NCBI GenBank assembly: GCA_937982115.1
Contig: CALJNE010000036.1
Location: 1 to 64,000 of the forward strand
Reading direction: 5' to 3'
DNA: 64,000 bases
Source of the DNA: an uncultured Bacteroidales bacterium
Lineage (GTDB): Bacteria; Bacteroidota; Bacteroidia; Bacteroidales; ML635J-15
A program made the translations under genes and the position numbers. Within the stretch, counting starts at the first letter, position 1, and each line of letters begins with the position of its first letter. Under the pieces are notes generated by a model. It did no database searches. It saw nothing but the letters and a program-made list of their open reading frames with translations, and had not been told where the DNA came from. Shown here piece by piece: positions 47,212-56,291 of this stretch.

Positions 47212-48273
47212 TTACTTTGGTTTTGAAATATGAGTATTTATGTATAAAAGTAAAAACGTAATTAACGGAAAAATCATAAAATACCACAGTTTTTTGTATT
47301 CTATTGAGTTGGAGTTATTAATAAGATACAAAGCCACGATAACCCCTATTGTATTAAGAAAAAACAACAAAAATCCAACCCAACGTACCGAAAGTCCCAG
47401 ATAAAAAAGATGGTGAGTTGTATGATCTCTTCCGCCCACAAAAGGAGATTTTCCTTTTAGCATCCTGTTGATTGAGACAGTAGTTGTATCTGTTAATGGA
47501 ATAACATAAGCGAGAGAAACAATCAGAGCTTGTTTAAAGTTAAATGCATACTGCATCTCTTCAATTTTAATAGAATTCCAGAAAAATATTATCCCTACCC
47601 ATGCAAGAATTGCTCCCAGATATTGACTTCCATTATCCCCCATGTACATTTTAGAAGGATTCCAATTAAAAAATAAAAAAGCAAGTAATGATGCTGCTGT
47701 ACCTAACAGGATAAATTTTACCAGCATAGTAATTGTAACATCAAAGAATATACTACCAAAAATAACTCCAGAAATAATTGATAAGGAAACTAAACTTGTA
47801 ACAGCATCCATATTATCCAGCATATTTATGGAATTCATTATTCCAACAACCCAAAAAATTGTAATTGTATAATTAATCCATTCAATAGGCGAAATTTTAA
47901 TATATGCTCCCGAATAAATGAAAATTACTGAACAAATCAACTGTACTATAAATTTAAAAAAGGGCGAAGTATTTATTAAATCATCGGCAAGCCCCATAAA
48001 AAACGACAAAGTAACTATTATTAAGATGCTTATATATTCGCTTGAAACAAAAACCTCTTCATTAAACAAAATGAAATAAACTATCATTAACAAAAGAAAA
48101 ATTGAATAAAAACTAATTCCGCCAAAAATAGGTTTAGATTGTGTACTGAATCGTATCGCTGAATTATTAGCTTTTTTTACAAGAAATTTTATGGGTCTTC
48201 TAATAAAAAACCTATCTATTAAAACAGCAGTAATAAAAGACAACAAAAAAATTGTAACTAAAATATAATTCAT
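47212..48273 (-). CDS. MraY/WecA family undecaprenyl-phosphate sugar-1-phosphate transferase
   Basis: 353 residues with about ten membrane segments. Family signatures: GLADDLINTSP, NSINMLDNMDAV (the Mg-binding Asp pair), YMGDNGSQYLGA and the HHLFYLGLS loop with the conserved His pair. It transfers a sugar-1-phosphate, usually N-acetylglucosamine-1-phosphate, to undecaprenyl phosphate, the first step of a polysaccharide repeat unit. Its place between Wzc-like and cell-wall genes favours a WecA/TagO-type role over MraY itself. It overlaps the upstream kinase gene by four bases (ATGA), so translation is coupled. Confidence 0.92.
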   Translation of the reverse strand: MNYILVTIFLLSFITAVLIDRFFIRRPIKFLVKKANNSAIRFSTQSKPIFGGISFYSIFLLLMIVYFILFNEEVFVSSEYISILIIVTLSFFMGLADDLINTSPFFKFIVQLICSVIFIYSGAYIKISPIEWINYTITIFWVVGIMNSINMLDNMDAVTSLVSLSIISGVIFGSIFFDVTITMLVKFILLGTAASLLAFLFFNWNPSKMYMGDNGSQYLGAILAWVGIIFFWNSIKIEEMQYAFNFKQALIVSLAYVIPLTDTTTVSINRMLKGKSPFVGGRDHTTHHLFYLGLSVRWVGFLLFFLNTIGVIVALYLINNSNSIEYKKLWYFMIFPLITFLLLYINTHISKPK

Positions 48274-50735
48274 TTCTTTTTCTTTTTAAACTTATCAATA
48301 GTTTTTTCAATCGCATTTCTGGTATCTTCAACTTCTTCGCCGTAATAAGAGTTATGAATTTTTGTAAGATAGCCGTATCCATATCCGTAGGTTGAATAAC
48401 CATATTGATAACCATAACCGGTTTTGTATCCATATCCGTATCTGCCCGGACTACGAATAATTCCATTTAAAACTATTGATAAATTATTTAACTTGCTTGA
48501 CTCAGCAAAAGAGTTTACATTTTCAATAAATGATTTGGGACTTACACCTGCACGCATAACATAAATTGGATTATCCGCATAACCATAAGTAATTAAGGCA
48601 TCGGTAACAATTCCTATTGGAGGAGTGTCAATAATAAGAATGTCATACATTTTTTTTACAGAATCGATAAACTCTCTAACATTTTTCGATAAAATAAATT
48701 CTGCCGGATTGGGAGGTAAAGGTCCCGATGTAACATAATCAAGATTATCAAGCTCTGATTTGTTAATACATTCTTCGAGTTTATGTTTTCCGAGAATTAT
48801 TGTACTTACTCCCTTATTGTTATCAACATTAAAACATTTATGTAATCTTGGTTTTCGAAGATCAAAATCCATGATCAATACTTTTTTGTCGGACATTGCA
48901 TAAATTGCTCCGATATTTAATCCGACAAAAGTTTTTCCTTCACCTGCAATGGTTGAACTAATAGTAATAACTCTACATTTATCCTTTGGAGGATAAAATT
49001 CAAGATTAGTTCGAATATTTCGGAAAGCCTCTGCCATCATTGATTTTGGTCGCTGATGCACCACTACCTGAGAAACCTGCATCTCGACTTTAGCCATTGG
49101 AATACCTCCAATAACCGGAATATCAGAAAACTCTGAAATATCTAATGTTGTAAGTATTTTATTAAAAAGTAAATACCTAACAACCACAAATAACAAAGAA
49201 ACCAATAATGCAATTATAATAGACATAAATATTACCCGATTTAAAACAGGATAATCAGGAAACACTGGTATGGCAGCTTTTTCGAGTATAATATTATTAC
49301 TAACATAACCGGCCTGTGAAATCATTGTTTCAGCCTTGGTCTTAATCAGTTGAGTGTAAAAATTTTCGTTTATTGTATAAAGCCTGAGCAGCCGGGCATA
49401 TTCAATTTCATCATAAGTATTTTGATCGAGCGAATTCATTTCTAACTCTTTGATTCTCTGTGCAAGTTCCTTCTTTTCGCTTCTTAATCTTTGAATACTT
49501 GAATTTGTAAAATCTGCTATTGTTGCTTTGCGTGATGCAATTTGTTCGTCGAGAACTTTGATTCTGTGATTATTTGTGGTAACATCAAATAACAAAACCT
49601 CACGTCTGTTAATTAACTCTTGCAAAGAATTTAACATCGAACTAATAAATGCTTCCGATCGCTGACCGGCTAACATAGCCAAAAGTTCAAAAGTCTTTAT
49701 ATCGGGATTATTTTCGATTTCTGTTTTTATTTTTTCCAAAGTCATAATCTCAAAATCAATATTGAGCAACTTTGTTTCCAATTCAGAAATCTTAGAACTG
49801 TACAAATTTGTTTTACTGAGTAAAATTCTTTCATCAATGTCAACAATATTATTACGAACTCGGAAGTCATGTAATTCTTGTTCGGTATTGGTTAATTGAG
49901 AGAATACATGCTCCATTTGTTGATCAATATACTTCAGAATATTATTGGCACTTTCTTTCTTTTTATTCTCATCATATTCAATAAATTTTTCGGCTATAGT
50001 ATTTGCAATATCAGCCGCTTTTCTGGCATTATAATCTCTGTATGTAATTAAAATTGTTCCGGCAGTTTCGTTTAGAATTTGTATTTCTAATCTGGAAGTT
50101 ATTCCATTTAACAAAGTCTTTTGATTATTTATAATAAAGTAATATTCAGAATCAGCATTGTTAAGTTCTACCTCAAGGTCTTTTTTAGAAGGAAAATGTA
50201 TCATTATTTCCATACCAAGAACTGAAGTCCATTCTTCGGGTGTAATTAAATATTCATATTTTTGACCGGCAATTTCAAATGAAAGCTGGCATTTATATTC
50301 GGTAAATCGCATTGAGATTTTTTGATCATATACAATTGGGTTGTTTATTCGATATTTAACTTCAAAAGGACAGCTTGTATATAATTCTGTTGAAAGAAAT
50401 GTTCCCTGCCTGAAATAACTTACATCTACTGGCAGAACGTTTATTACATTTTTCAGAAACTCATTCGATCTGAGCAGCTCTATTGCTTGAGCCAGATCGG
50501 TTTCCATTATTCCGCTATTAATCCCCAGAATTTGATTGGTTTTATTTTCATTCTTTATCTGAATGACCGTACTGGATTTATAAACCGGACGAGTATAACG
50601 AAAATAAGCAAAACCTGAAGAAATAGAAATAATGAAAATTAAAATGATTATCCAAAGGTTTTTTCTTAAAATGGTGAAAAACGTATGCGGATCGAACCTT
50701 TGATTAAGAAATGGTATTTTATTTTTTGTCTCCAT
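48270..50735 (-). CDS. Wzc-like polysaccharide co-polymerase and bacterial tyrosine kinase
   Basis: 821 residues. N-terminal Wzz domain with one membrane segment (about 26-46), a long periplasmic coiled-coil region, a second membrane segment (about 495-520), and a cytoplasmic BY-kinase domain with Walker A STIAGEGKTFVGLN (about 592), Walker A' LIMDFDLRKP and Walker B ILIIDTPPIG. The tail before the lysine-rich end is a tyrosine cluster (GYGYKTGYGYQYGYSTYGYG, about 762-790), the autophosphorylation site type of this family. It controls chain length and export of exopolysaccharide together with the Wza-like protein encoded just upstream. Confidence 0.95.
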   Translation of the reverse strand: METKNKIPFLNQRFDPHTFFTILRKNLWIIILIFIISISSGFAYFRYTRPVYKSSTVIQIKNENKTNQILGINSGIMETDLAQAIELLRSNEFLKNVINVLPVDVSYFRQGTFLSTELYTSCPFEVKYRINNPIVYDQKISMRFTEYKCQLSFEIAGQKYEYLITPEEWTSVLGMEIMIHFPSKKDLEVELNNADSEYYFIINNQKTLLNGITSRLEIQILNETAGTILITYRDYNARKAADIANTIAEKFIEYDENKKKESANNILKYIDQQMEHVFSQLTNTEQELHDFRVRNNIVDIDERILLSKTNLYSSKISELETKLLNIDFEIMTLEKIKTEIENNPDIKTFELLAMLAGQRSEAFISSMLNSLQELINRREVLLFDVTTNNHRIKVLDEQIASRKATIADFTNSSIQRLRSEKKELAQRIKELEMNSLDQNTYDEIEYARLLRLYTINENFYTQLIKTKAETMISQAGYVSNNIILEKAAIPVFPDYPVLNRVIFMSIIIALLVSLLFVVVRYLLFNKILTTLDISEFSDIPVIGGIPMAKVEMQVSQVVVHQRPKSMMAEAFRNIRTNLEFYPPKDKCRVITISSTIAGEGKTFVGLNIGAIYAMSDKKVLIMDFDLRKPRLHKCFNVDNNKGVSTIILGKHKLEECINKSELDNLDYVTSGPLPPNPAEFILSKNVREFIDSVKKMYDILIIDTPPIGIVTDALITYGYADNPIYVMRAGVSPKSFIENVNSFAESSKLNNLSIVLNGIIRSPGRYGYGYKTGYGYQYGYSTYGYGYGYLTKIHNSYYGEEVEDTRNAIEKTIDKFKKKKK

Positions 50736-50741
50736 TAGTTG

Positions 50742-51521
50742 TTAATTTGAAGCTTTTAATTTAAAAAATACTCCGTAAATTGTCAATATGGTGGTTGTAA
50801 GCGTAAGATAAGGAGCTATTTCTCTCAATGCTCTGTTAATGTATTGTGGTCGGGAATCAATGTAAATAATATCATTGGCTTCGAGAATTATATTAGAATT
50901 TTTAAGGTCGGCAAGTGTGGAGATATTCCAATAATAAATCTCGGGATTTTTGGTAAGGTCTCCGCGTATAAGTTTTATTTTGAAGGCTTTGCTAATTTCG
51001 GTAAGTCCTCCGCTTTGGGCAATAGCTTCGATTAGAGTGAGATTTTCGGAAGGCATTTCTATAATTTTTGCTTTAGTACCGCTATCCATGAAAATTATAA
51101 CCTTTCGGTTTGTTACCTGCAAAAGAACAAAAGGATTTACGAAATAATTGGCATAAAGTTTCTCAAGATGATCTTCGGCTTCGCGAACGGTCATTCCGCT
51201 TATTTTTACTCTTCCCAAAATTGGGAGCTTTACATAACCATCGAACTCAACCGGAAACTCAAAACCTTGTTGATTGCGTTGAAAATTTGCACTGCTTTCA
51301 CTTACATTTCCGGTACCAAAAAAAGATTCGCCTTCGTTTGAAACAACTCTCAAAGCTATTCTGTCATAGGGATGAATTATATATTCATTTTTTGATGGCT
51401 CAAAGCTTGAAATCGGATAATTTTCATCGGTTTGAAACATTTCCGATGGCCTTAAAACTTTACATGAATTGGCAATAAAAAGTAAAATGACCAAATAAAA
51501 CAACAAAAACTTCTTTTTCAT
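50742..51521 (-). CDS. Wza-like polysaccharide export lipoprotein
   Basis: 259 residues. Lipoprotein signal peptide with Cys20 (IANSC), then a Poly_export domain (IIHPYDRIALRVVSNEG) and SLBB-type repeats (VKLPILGRVKISGMTVREAE; MPSENLTLIEAIAQSGG). A single C-terminal membrane segment (about 230-252) is present. It forms the outer-membrane or periplasmic export channel for polysaccharide, working with the Wzc-like kinase six bases downstream. A promoter sits 20-51 bases before its ATG. Confidence 0.93.
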   Translation of the reverse strand: MKKKFLLFYLVILLFIANSCKVLRPSEMFQTDENYPISSFEPSKNEYIIHPYDRIALRVVSNEGESFFGTGNVSESSANFQRNQQGFEFPVEFDGYVKLPILGRVKISGMTVREAEDHLEKLYANYFVNPFVLLQVTNRKVIIFMDSGTKAKIIEMPSENLTLIEAIAQSGGLTEISKAFKIKLIRGDLTKNPEIYYWNISTLADLKNSNIILEANDIIYIDSRPQYINRALREIAPYLTLTTTILTIYGVFFKLKASN

Positions 51522-51540
51522 TTTCTAATTTTTCAACTTA

Positions 51541-51572
51541 CAAAAATACGAATTTAATAATTAAAACGGAAA
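51541..51572 (-). promoter_or_regulatory. Promoter of the polysaccharide export operon
   Basis: On the minus strand: TTTC (51569-51572), 20-base spacer, TATTTTTG (51541-51548). The -7 box ends 19 bases before the ATG of the Wza-like gene and drives export lipoprotein, kinase, transferase, transglycosylase and uvrA. Confidence 0.6.
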
Positions 51573-51623
51573 AACTATTTTTTCTACGAAAATAAAAGTT
51601 TAAAAGTTGAGATAATTAGGATT

Positions 51624-52817
51624 CTAACTTTTTTTGCTTAGTAGAAGTTCATCGTAAAGTTTTTTTGTATCCTTAACAAGTCTGGTATAGTGAAAAGTCT
51701 CTTTTACAAATTCCCAGCCATGCTTTTTCATTTCATTTCTAAGAGCATCAGAATTAACCAGAGTAATAAGTTTTTGGCTAAAATCTTCGAGATTATTGTT
51801 ATCTGCTAAGAGGGCAGTTTTATTTTTAATAACAACGTCTTCAATCCCGCCAACATTAGTGCTCACTATTGGCGAATTTGCAGCTTGAGCCTCAATTAGT
51901 GAAACCGGAGTTCCTTCATTAAAAGATGTTAGTGCAGTAATATCTGTTGCTGCTAAAACTAAGTCAGCATCTTGAATCCATGAAGTAAAGAATAAATCTG
52001 CATCATAATTTGTACTTCCCGATTGAAAACATTTAAGACCTATAGAGTCTGCAAGTTCAACAAGTTTGGATCTTAATTCGCCGTCTCCAACGATAAAAGC
52101 TTTAATCTTTCGATTTGTGTTTTTCTTTACTTCAGCAACGGCTTTTACAAAAAGCTCATGATTTTTTACGGGAACTAATCTTCCGATTATTGTTATGACA
52201 ATTTCATCATCCTTAACATGATATAGATCCCTAAAGGTTTTTCTTTTAAAATCATAATTTTCCTGAAATCTCTCAAGGTCAAAACCCAGAGGAATCACTC
52301 TGAATTTTTCTTCAGGAGCAATTTTATGAACTTTACTAAGTTCGTATTTCTGGAGTTTGCTTATTGCTACAATAGCATCAGTTTTTTGGGCAAGTTGTCT
52401 TTCAATTGTTTTAAAAACTTTCGTTGTATGTTTATTGAAGTATGAATGAAAAATATGACCGTGAAAAGTATGGACAATAACCGGAACTTTTAGCTCTGCA
52501 GCGGCTCTTCGTCCTAAAAATCCCGATTTCGATGCATGAGTATGAACAATATCAGGTTTATATCTACGTATAATGTCTTTAATTTTATAATATGCAACAA
52601 GGTCGTTATATCCGATATCACGAGTCATTTCGGGAATTTTAAGAAAGTGTATTCCCAGCTTTTTAGCAATATAATCTGAACAAGCCTCATTTTTATCATT
52701 CATTCCACCCACAAGCAGAGTCTCATAACCGCTGTTGAGGTATTTTGTAAGGTAGGAAACGTTGTAGGTAGGTCCTCCCAGATTAAATCTATTAATTATT
52801 CGTAAAACTTTTGGCAT
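51624..52817 (-). CDS. Glycosyltransferase family 4 protein
   Basis: 397 residues with the two-domain GT-B fold of GT4. Visible: N-terminal NLGGPTYNVSYL acceptor-side loop, HTHASKSGFLGRRAA, the sugar-nucleotide domain start VPVKNHELFVKAV and the E-x7-E type segment SFNEGTPVSLIEAQAANSPI. It adds a sugar, probably to a lipid-linked or polysaccharide acceptor. Donor and acceptor cannot be read. One base separates it from asnB upstream on the same strand. The product belongs functionally with the export genes that follow. Confidence 0.92.
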   Translation of the reverse strand: MPKVLRIINRFNLGGPTYNVSYLTKYLNSGYETLLVGGMNDKNEACSDYIAKKLGIHFLKIPEMTRDIGYNDLVAYYKIKDIIRRYKPDIVHTHASKSGFLGRRAAAELKVPVIVHTFHGHIFHSYFNKHTTKVFKTIERQLAQKTDAIVAISKLQKYELSKVHKIAPEEKFRVIPLGFDLERFQENYDFKRKTFRDLYHVKDDEIVITIIGRLVPVKNHELFVKAVAEVKKNTNRKIKAFIVGDGELRSKLVELADSIGLKCFQSGSTNYDADLFFTSWIQDADLVLAATDITALTSFNEGTPVSLIEAQAANSPIVSTNVGGIEDVVIKNKTALLADNNNLEDFSQKLITLVNSDALRNEMKKHGWEFVKETFHYTRLVKDTKKLYDELLLSKKS

Positions 52818-52818
52818 A

Positions 52819-54705
52819 TCAGCAATAATATTTTTTCCACCAATATTGAAATACCACTAATGCCCATATTTTTGCGGGACTGTCTTCAGGATTTTTTGAT
52901 AACACCTGTTTTTTCAAAGTTTTTATCACATCATAATTAAAGATTTTTTGGTCATTAATAAAATCTTCGTTTAAAAGGTCATCATCAATCAAAGTCCACA
53001 ATTCTTTTTTAAACCAGGATTTTAAAGGCACTTCAAAACCATGCTTTGGTCTGTTTACAATATCCTCTGGCAATAAATCGGAGAAAGCGTCTTTTAATAT
53101 TTTTTTTCTATTGTTTGCTGTTATTTTAAAATACGATGGTAATCGAAATACAAAATCAACAACAGTATGATCCAAAAATGGGGTACGTACTTCAAGACTA
53201 TTAGCCATTGACATTAAATCAACTTTTGTAAGCATATCTCCTTGCAAGACTAAATGCATATCTTTATATAAGACGAAATTTAAGTCGTCGGAGTTGTTTG
53301 AAAGGCTGTTATATTTTGAAATAATTTTATTTATAATTTGATAATCGGGCGAAACTGTCAACAAATTATTTACATAATCATCAGAACCTATGGCTGCCCA
53401 ATAGAAATATCTTTCTTCAGGGGGAAGTTTAAATCCTTCAGCAAATCTGTTAAGTTGGCGTATATAATTTGTATATTTTGATGATCTTGATTTTGGTAGA
53501 TTTTTCCATAAAGGATTTAGAAGAGCTGTAAGTTTTTCTTTAGATCCTGCATATTTTGCCATAAAATGAGCTGAATGCTTATTGTAACCGGCAAACATTT
53601 CATCGGCACCATCACCGCTAAGGGCAACTGTTGCCTTTTGTCGTACCAATTTACTTAAACGATAAACGGCAATTGAAGAAGAATCGCCGAAAGGCTCGTC
53701 AAGATAGTCGAGAACATTAAAAACGTCTTCGAGCATATCTTTAGGCTGAATTAAAAAAGCCGTATGATTAGTTTTATATCTTTTAGCAAGTAATTCGGCA
53801 TATTTTGTTTCGTCGTAAAATTCTTCGTTCTTAAATCCTATTGAGAATGTGTTTAGATCTTTAGTATATTGCGAGGCAACTGCCGTGATAATACTTGAAT
53901 CAATCCCTCCGCTGAGGAAAGTACATATCGGAACATCAGCTATAAGTCTTCTTTTAACAGATTCAGAGAGCAATTCTCTCAGTTTTTTTGTAGAAGCATT
54001 GAAATCTGTTTCATAATCATTTTCAACCGGTACAGGTATTTGATAATATTTTTGCTTTTTGATTCCATATTTATTTACAATTAAGAAATGTCCGGGATTT
54101 AATTTGAATACATTTTCAAGTATGCTAATTTCAGTAGGCAGATAATTTAATTTAAAATAAAAATTCAGAGCAGAATAATTTAACTTTTTTTGAATACCAA
54201 ATACCAGCAATGATTTCAATTCTGACCCAAAAACAAAAAAATCATCATCCTTGTAACATAGTAAAGGATTTATTCCCATCCGATCTCTTGCCAAAAGTAA
54301 TTCTTCCTTTTGCAAATCGTAAAAAGCAAAAGCAAAACAGCCATTAATTTTTTCAATGGCTTTTTCGCGATATTTAATTAAAAGATATAGTAAAACTTCG
54401 GTATCAGAACGGCTAATGAATTTAACGCCATCGTTTTTAAGTTCGTCAACATAATCCTTAAAATTATAGAATTCACCATTGAAAATCAGAGCGAATTTTC
54501 TTTGAGAATCAAAAAAAGGTTGAGAAGCTGCCTGCGAAGTATCAATTACTGCAAGGCGAGTATGACCAAGACCTACATTATTATGAACAAAAATTCCGCT
54601 ATCATCAGGACCGCGGTTTTCGAGAACCTTAACTGCATTTTTCAGTCTGTCCTCAAATAATTTTGCCTCGTTATTAAAAGAAAGATATCCAAAAATACCA
54701 CACAT
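52819..54705 (-). CDS. asnB: Asparagine synthase (glutamine-hydrolysing)
   Basis: 628 residues. N-terminal class II glutaminase with catalytic Cys2 (MCGIFGYLSF), RLAVID and the FNGEFYNF motif. The synthetase domain carries the PP-loop FLSGGIDSSIITA (about 257) and LSGDGADEMFAGYNKH. Enzymes of this class make asparagine from aspartate and glutamine. Copies in polysaccharide clusters, as here between a glycosyltransferase and a peptidase, often amidate sugar carboxylates instead. Which applies is not shown by the sequence. It starts ten bases after the peptidase stop, so it shares that transcript. Confidence 0.93.
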   Translation of the reverse strand: MCGIFGYLSFNNEAKLFEDRLKNAVKVLENRGPDDSGIFVHNNVGLGHTRLAVIDTSQAASQPFFDSQRKFALIFNGEFYNFKDYVDELKNDGVKFISRSDTEVLLYLLIKYREKAIEKINGCFAFAFYDLQKEELLLARDRMGINPLLCYKDDDFFVFGSELKSLLVFGIQKKLNYSALNFYFKLNYLPTEISILENVFKLNPGHFLIVNKYGIKKQKYYQIPVPVENDYETDFNASTKKLRELLSESVKRRLIADVPICTFLSGGIDSSIITAVASQYTKDLNTFSIGFKNEEFYDETKYAELLAKRYKTNHTAFLIQPKDMLEDVFNVLDYLDEPFGDSSSIAVYRLSKLVRQKATVALSGDGADEMFAGYNKHSAHFMAKYAGSKEKLTALLNPLWKNLPKSRSSKYTNYIRQLNRFAEGFKLPPEERYFYWAAIGSDDYVNNLLTVSPDYQIINKIISKYNSLSNNSDDLNFVLYKDMHLVLQGDMLTKVDLMSMANSLEVRTPFLDHTVVDFVFRLPSYFKITANNRKKILKDAFSDLLPEDIVNRPKHGFEVPLKSWFKKELWTLIDDDLLNEDFINDQKIFNYDVIKTLKKQVLSKNPEDSPAKIWALVVFQYWWKKYYC

Positions 54706-54715
54706 ATAAAATATA

Positions 54716-56113
54716 TTAGTTATCTGAAGAAAACATCGGATCCCATGGAGGCAACACTATCGGTTTCTGATTCAGCAATTCCAGAGTTTTGGCATCCAGA
54801 TATTTTTTATTAATTACAACTCTAAACATATATTCATCGAACCATTCATCGGTAAATATCAAATAACCGTTATAACCATAAGAAGATCCCCAACTGTTTT
54901 CGAACATCCATTTAACAGGTTTATCATCTTTATCGGTATCAAGAGCCATCAACAACATGGCATGAGTTGAACCACTCTCGAAAGTTTTAATACGTTCTGC
55001 TTTGTTCATAGTAAATTTTATTCCGAGCAAACTTTCATAATCATAATTGTTAAGGTCGAGAGTTCCATCATTTTTATTAAGTTGTTTGCCTACATCACAA
55101 GAAGCATACAAAGCTTCATCGTTTTTAATACTTGCAATAGCAAATATCTTTAACTCCTCAGCAGGTAGGTTTAGGTATTTCCAGTTTTTACCTTCCAGAA
55201 CATTTCTGTCGTAAGAAATTTCATACATTTTATAATATTCTCTGGAAGGGTCATTCATTAACATAACATAATCATCCGATTTATAGTCGGGAAATAATTC
55301 TTTGAAAAACATTTGAGGTGTATAGGTTTTATAATCCTCGAGATTACCGTTTTTGTCAGCAAATCTATATTCGAAATTTATCGGAGGTTCGCCAAGGAAT
55401 AAAACAAGAATACGATATATCTCCGACATCATTCTTATTTTTTCATTATCAATTCTTTGTGAAGCAAGTTTTAATCTTTTCATATTCCTAAGATTCATTC
55501 CGTACTGGCGAAGAATTGATGATAAAACTTTGTTTAGTTTTGCAGTGTTTTCGGAATGGTATGTTTCGGGCATAACAGATTTAGGAACAACTCCGTATTT
55601 TTCTACAAGATTTGCAAAAGAATTCCAGACGCCTCCGTCTCCGATTGGATTTTTAAATAACCAATCATACATTTTGTCGTCTTCCGGCAATAGAGCAGTT
55701 TCTATACAAGTCTCAAGAAATAAATTTGATTTTTCCAGTAAATCATAAAAATACAAATAATTGGTTGAAAATTCAAAATTGTTCAGGCTTTTTGAATTTA
55801 TCACATAAGGTCTTAAAGTATTTAAACCCGTAAACATCCAACATCGGCCGGAACTTTTTTGATCTGTTATACCTGTTACTTTAACTTTATATTTAAAGTT
55901 GTAATCCGCTTTGCCAACAATATCTCTATTTATAGTTATACTATTCAGATCATTTGCTGACAGAGCATTTCTTAACGCTTTGTAATCATTGGATTTTTTT
56001 TTGTATTCTTCGCGAAAATGATTTAAAATCTCCTGATTCAATTGTTTCGTTTGAGAATACATACTTATAGAAATAAAAACAAAAAATAATACGAAAATCT
56101 GCTTAAAATTCAT
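54716..56113 (-). CDS. Secreted C1-family cysteine aminopeptidase (PepC/bleomycin hydrolase-like)
   Basis: 465 residues from ATG at 56113 (a GTG one codon upstream is also in frame). The active site is complete: Cys in SSGRCWMFTGLNTLR (about residue 89), His in GSTHAMLLMALD (about 382) and Asn in ENSWGSSYGYNGY (about 405). That is the C1B aminopeptidase C family. Unlike cytoplasmic PepC it has a signal peptide ending SMYSQ (about 20), so it acts in the periplasm or outside. It heads the asnB-glycosyltransferase transcript, and what links it to them is unclear. Confidence 0.92.
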   Translation of the reverse strand: MNFKQIFVLFFVFISISMYSQTKQLNQEILNHFREEYKKKSNDYKALRNALSANDLNSITINRDIVGKADYNFKYKVKVTGITDQKSSGRCWMFTGLNTLRPYVINSKSLNNFEFSTNYLYFYDLLEKSNLFLETCIETALLPEDDKMYDWLFKNPIGDGGVWNSFANLVEKYGVVPKSVMPETYHSENTAKLNKVLSSILRQYGMNLRNMKRLKLASQRIDNEKIRMMSEIYRILVLFLGEPPINFEYRFADKNGNLEDYKTYTPQMFFKELFPDYKSDDYVMLMNDPSREYYKMYEISYDRNVLEGKNWKYLNLPAEELKIFAIASIKNDEALYASCDVGKQLNKNDGTLDLNNYDYESLLGIKFTMNKAERIKTFESGSTHAMLLMALDTDKDDKPVKWMFENSWGSSYGYNGYLIFTDEWFDEYMFRVVINKKYLDAKTLELLNQKPIVLPPWDPMFSSDN

Positions 56114-56134
56114 CACAAAAATATTTTAGTTATG

Positions 56135-56167
56135 CAAAAATATGAAAATATCCCATACATTCCGAAA
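56135..56167 (-). promoter_or_regulatory. Promoter of the peptidase-asnB-glycosyltransferase unit
   Basis: On the minus strand: TTTC (56164-56167), 21-base spacer, TATTTTTG (56135-56142), ending 21 bases before the ATG at 56113. Confidence 0.55.
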
Positions 56168-56275
56168 TTAACAATGTTTAAATTAATAATTTTAAACGAA
56201 GTTGCAGGTAAAAGCAAATTTTATTTTTATGTTTTACAAGTGATATTTTGGGCAAAAAATTACAACAAAGCTTTA

Positions 56276-56283
56276 TATTTTTG
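56276..56283 (+). promoter_or_regulatory. -7 promoter element of the MFS transporter gene
   Basis: TATTTTTG, a perfect match, ending just eight bases before the ATG at 56292. A TTTG at 56247-56250 is 25 bases upstream, longer than the usual 19-21 spacer. Confidence 0.45.
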
Positions 56284-56291
56284 CGACCGAA

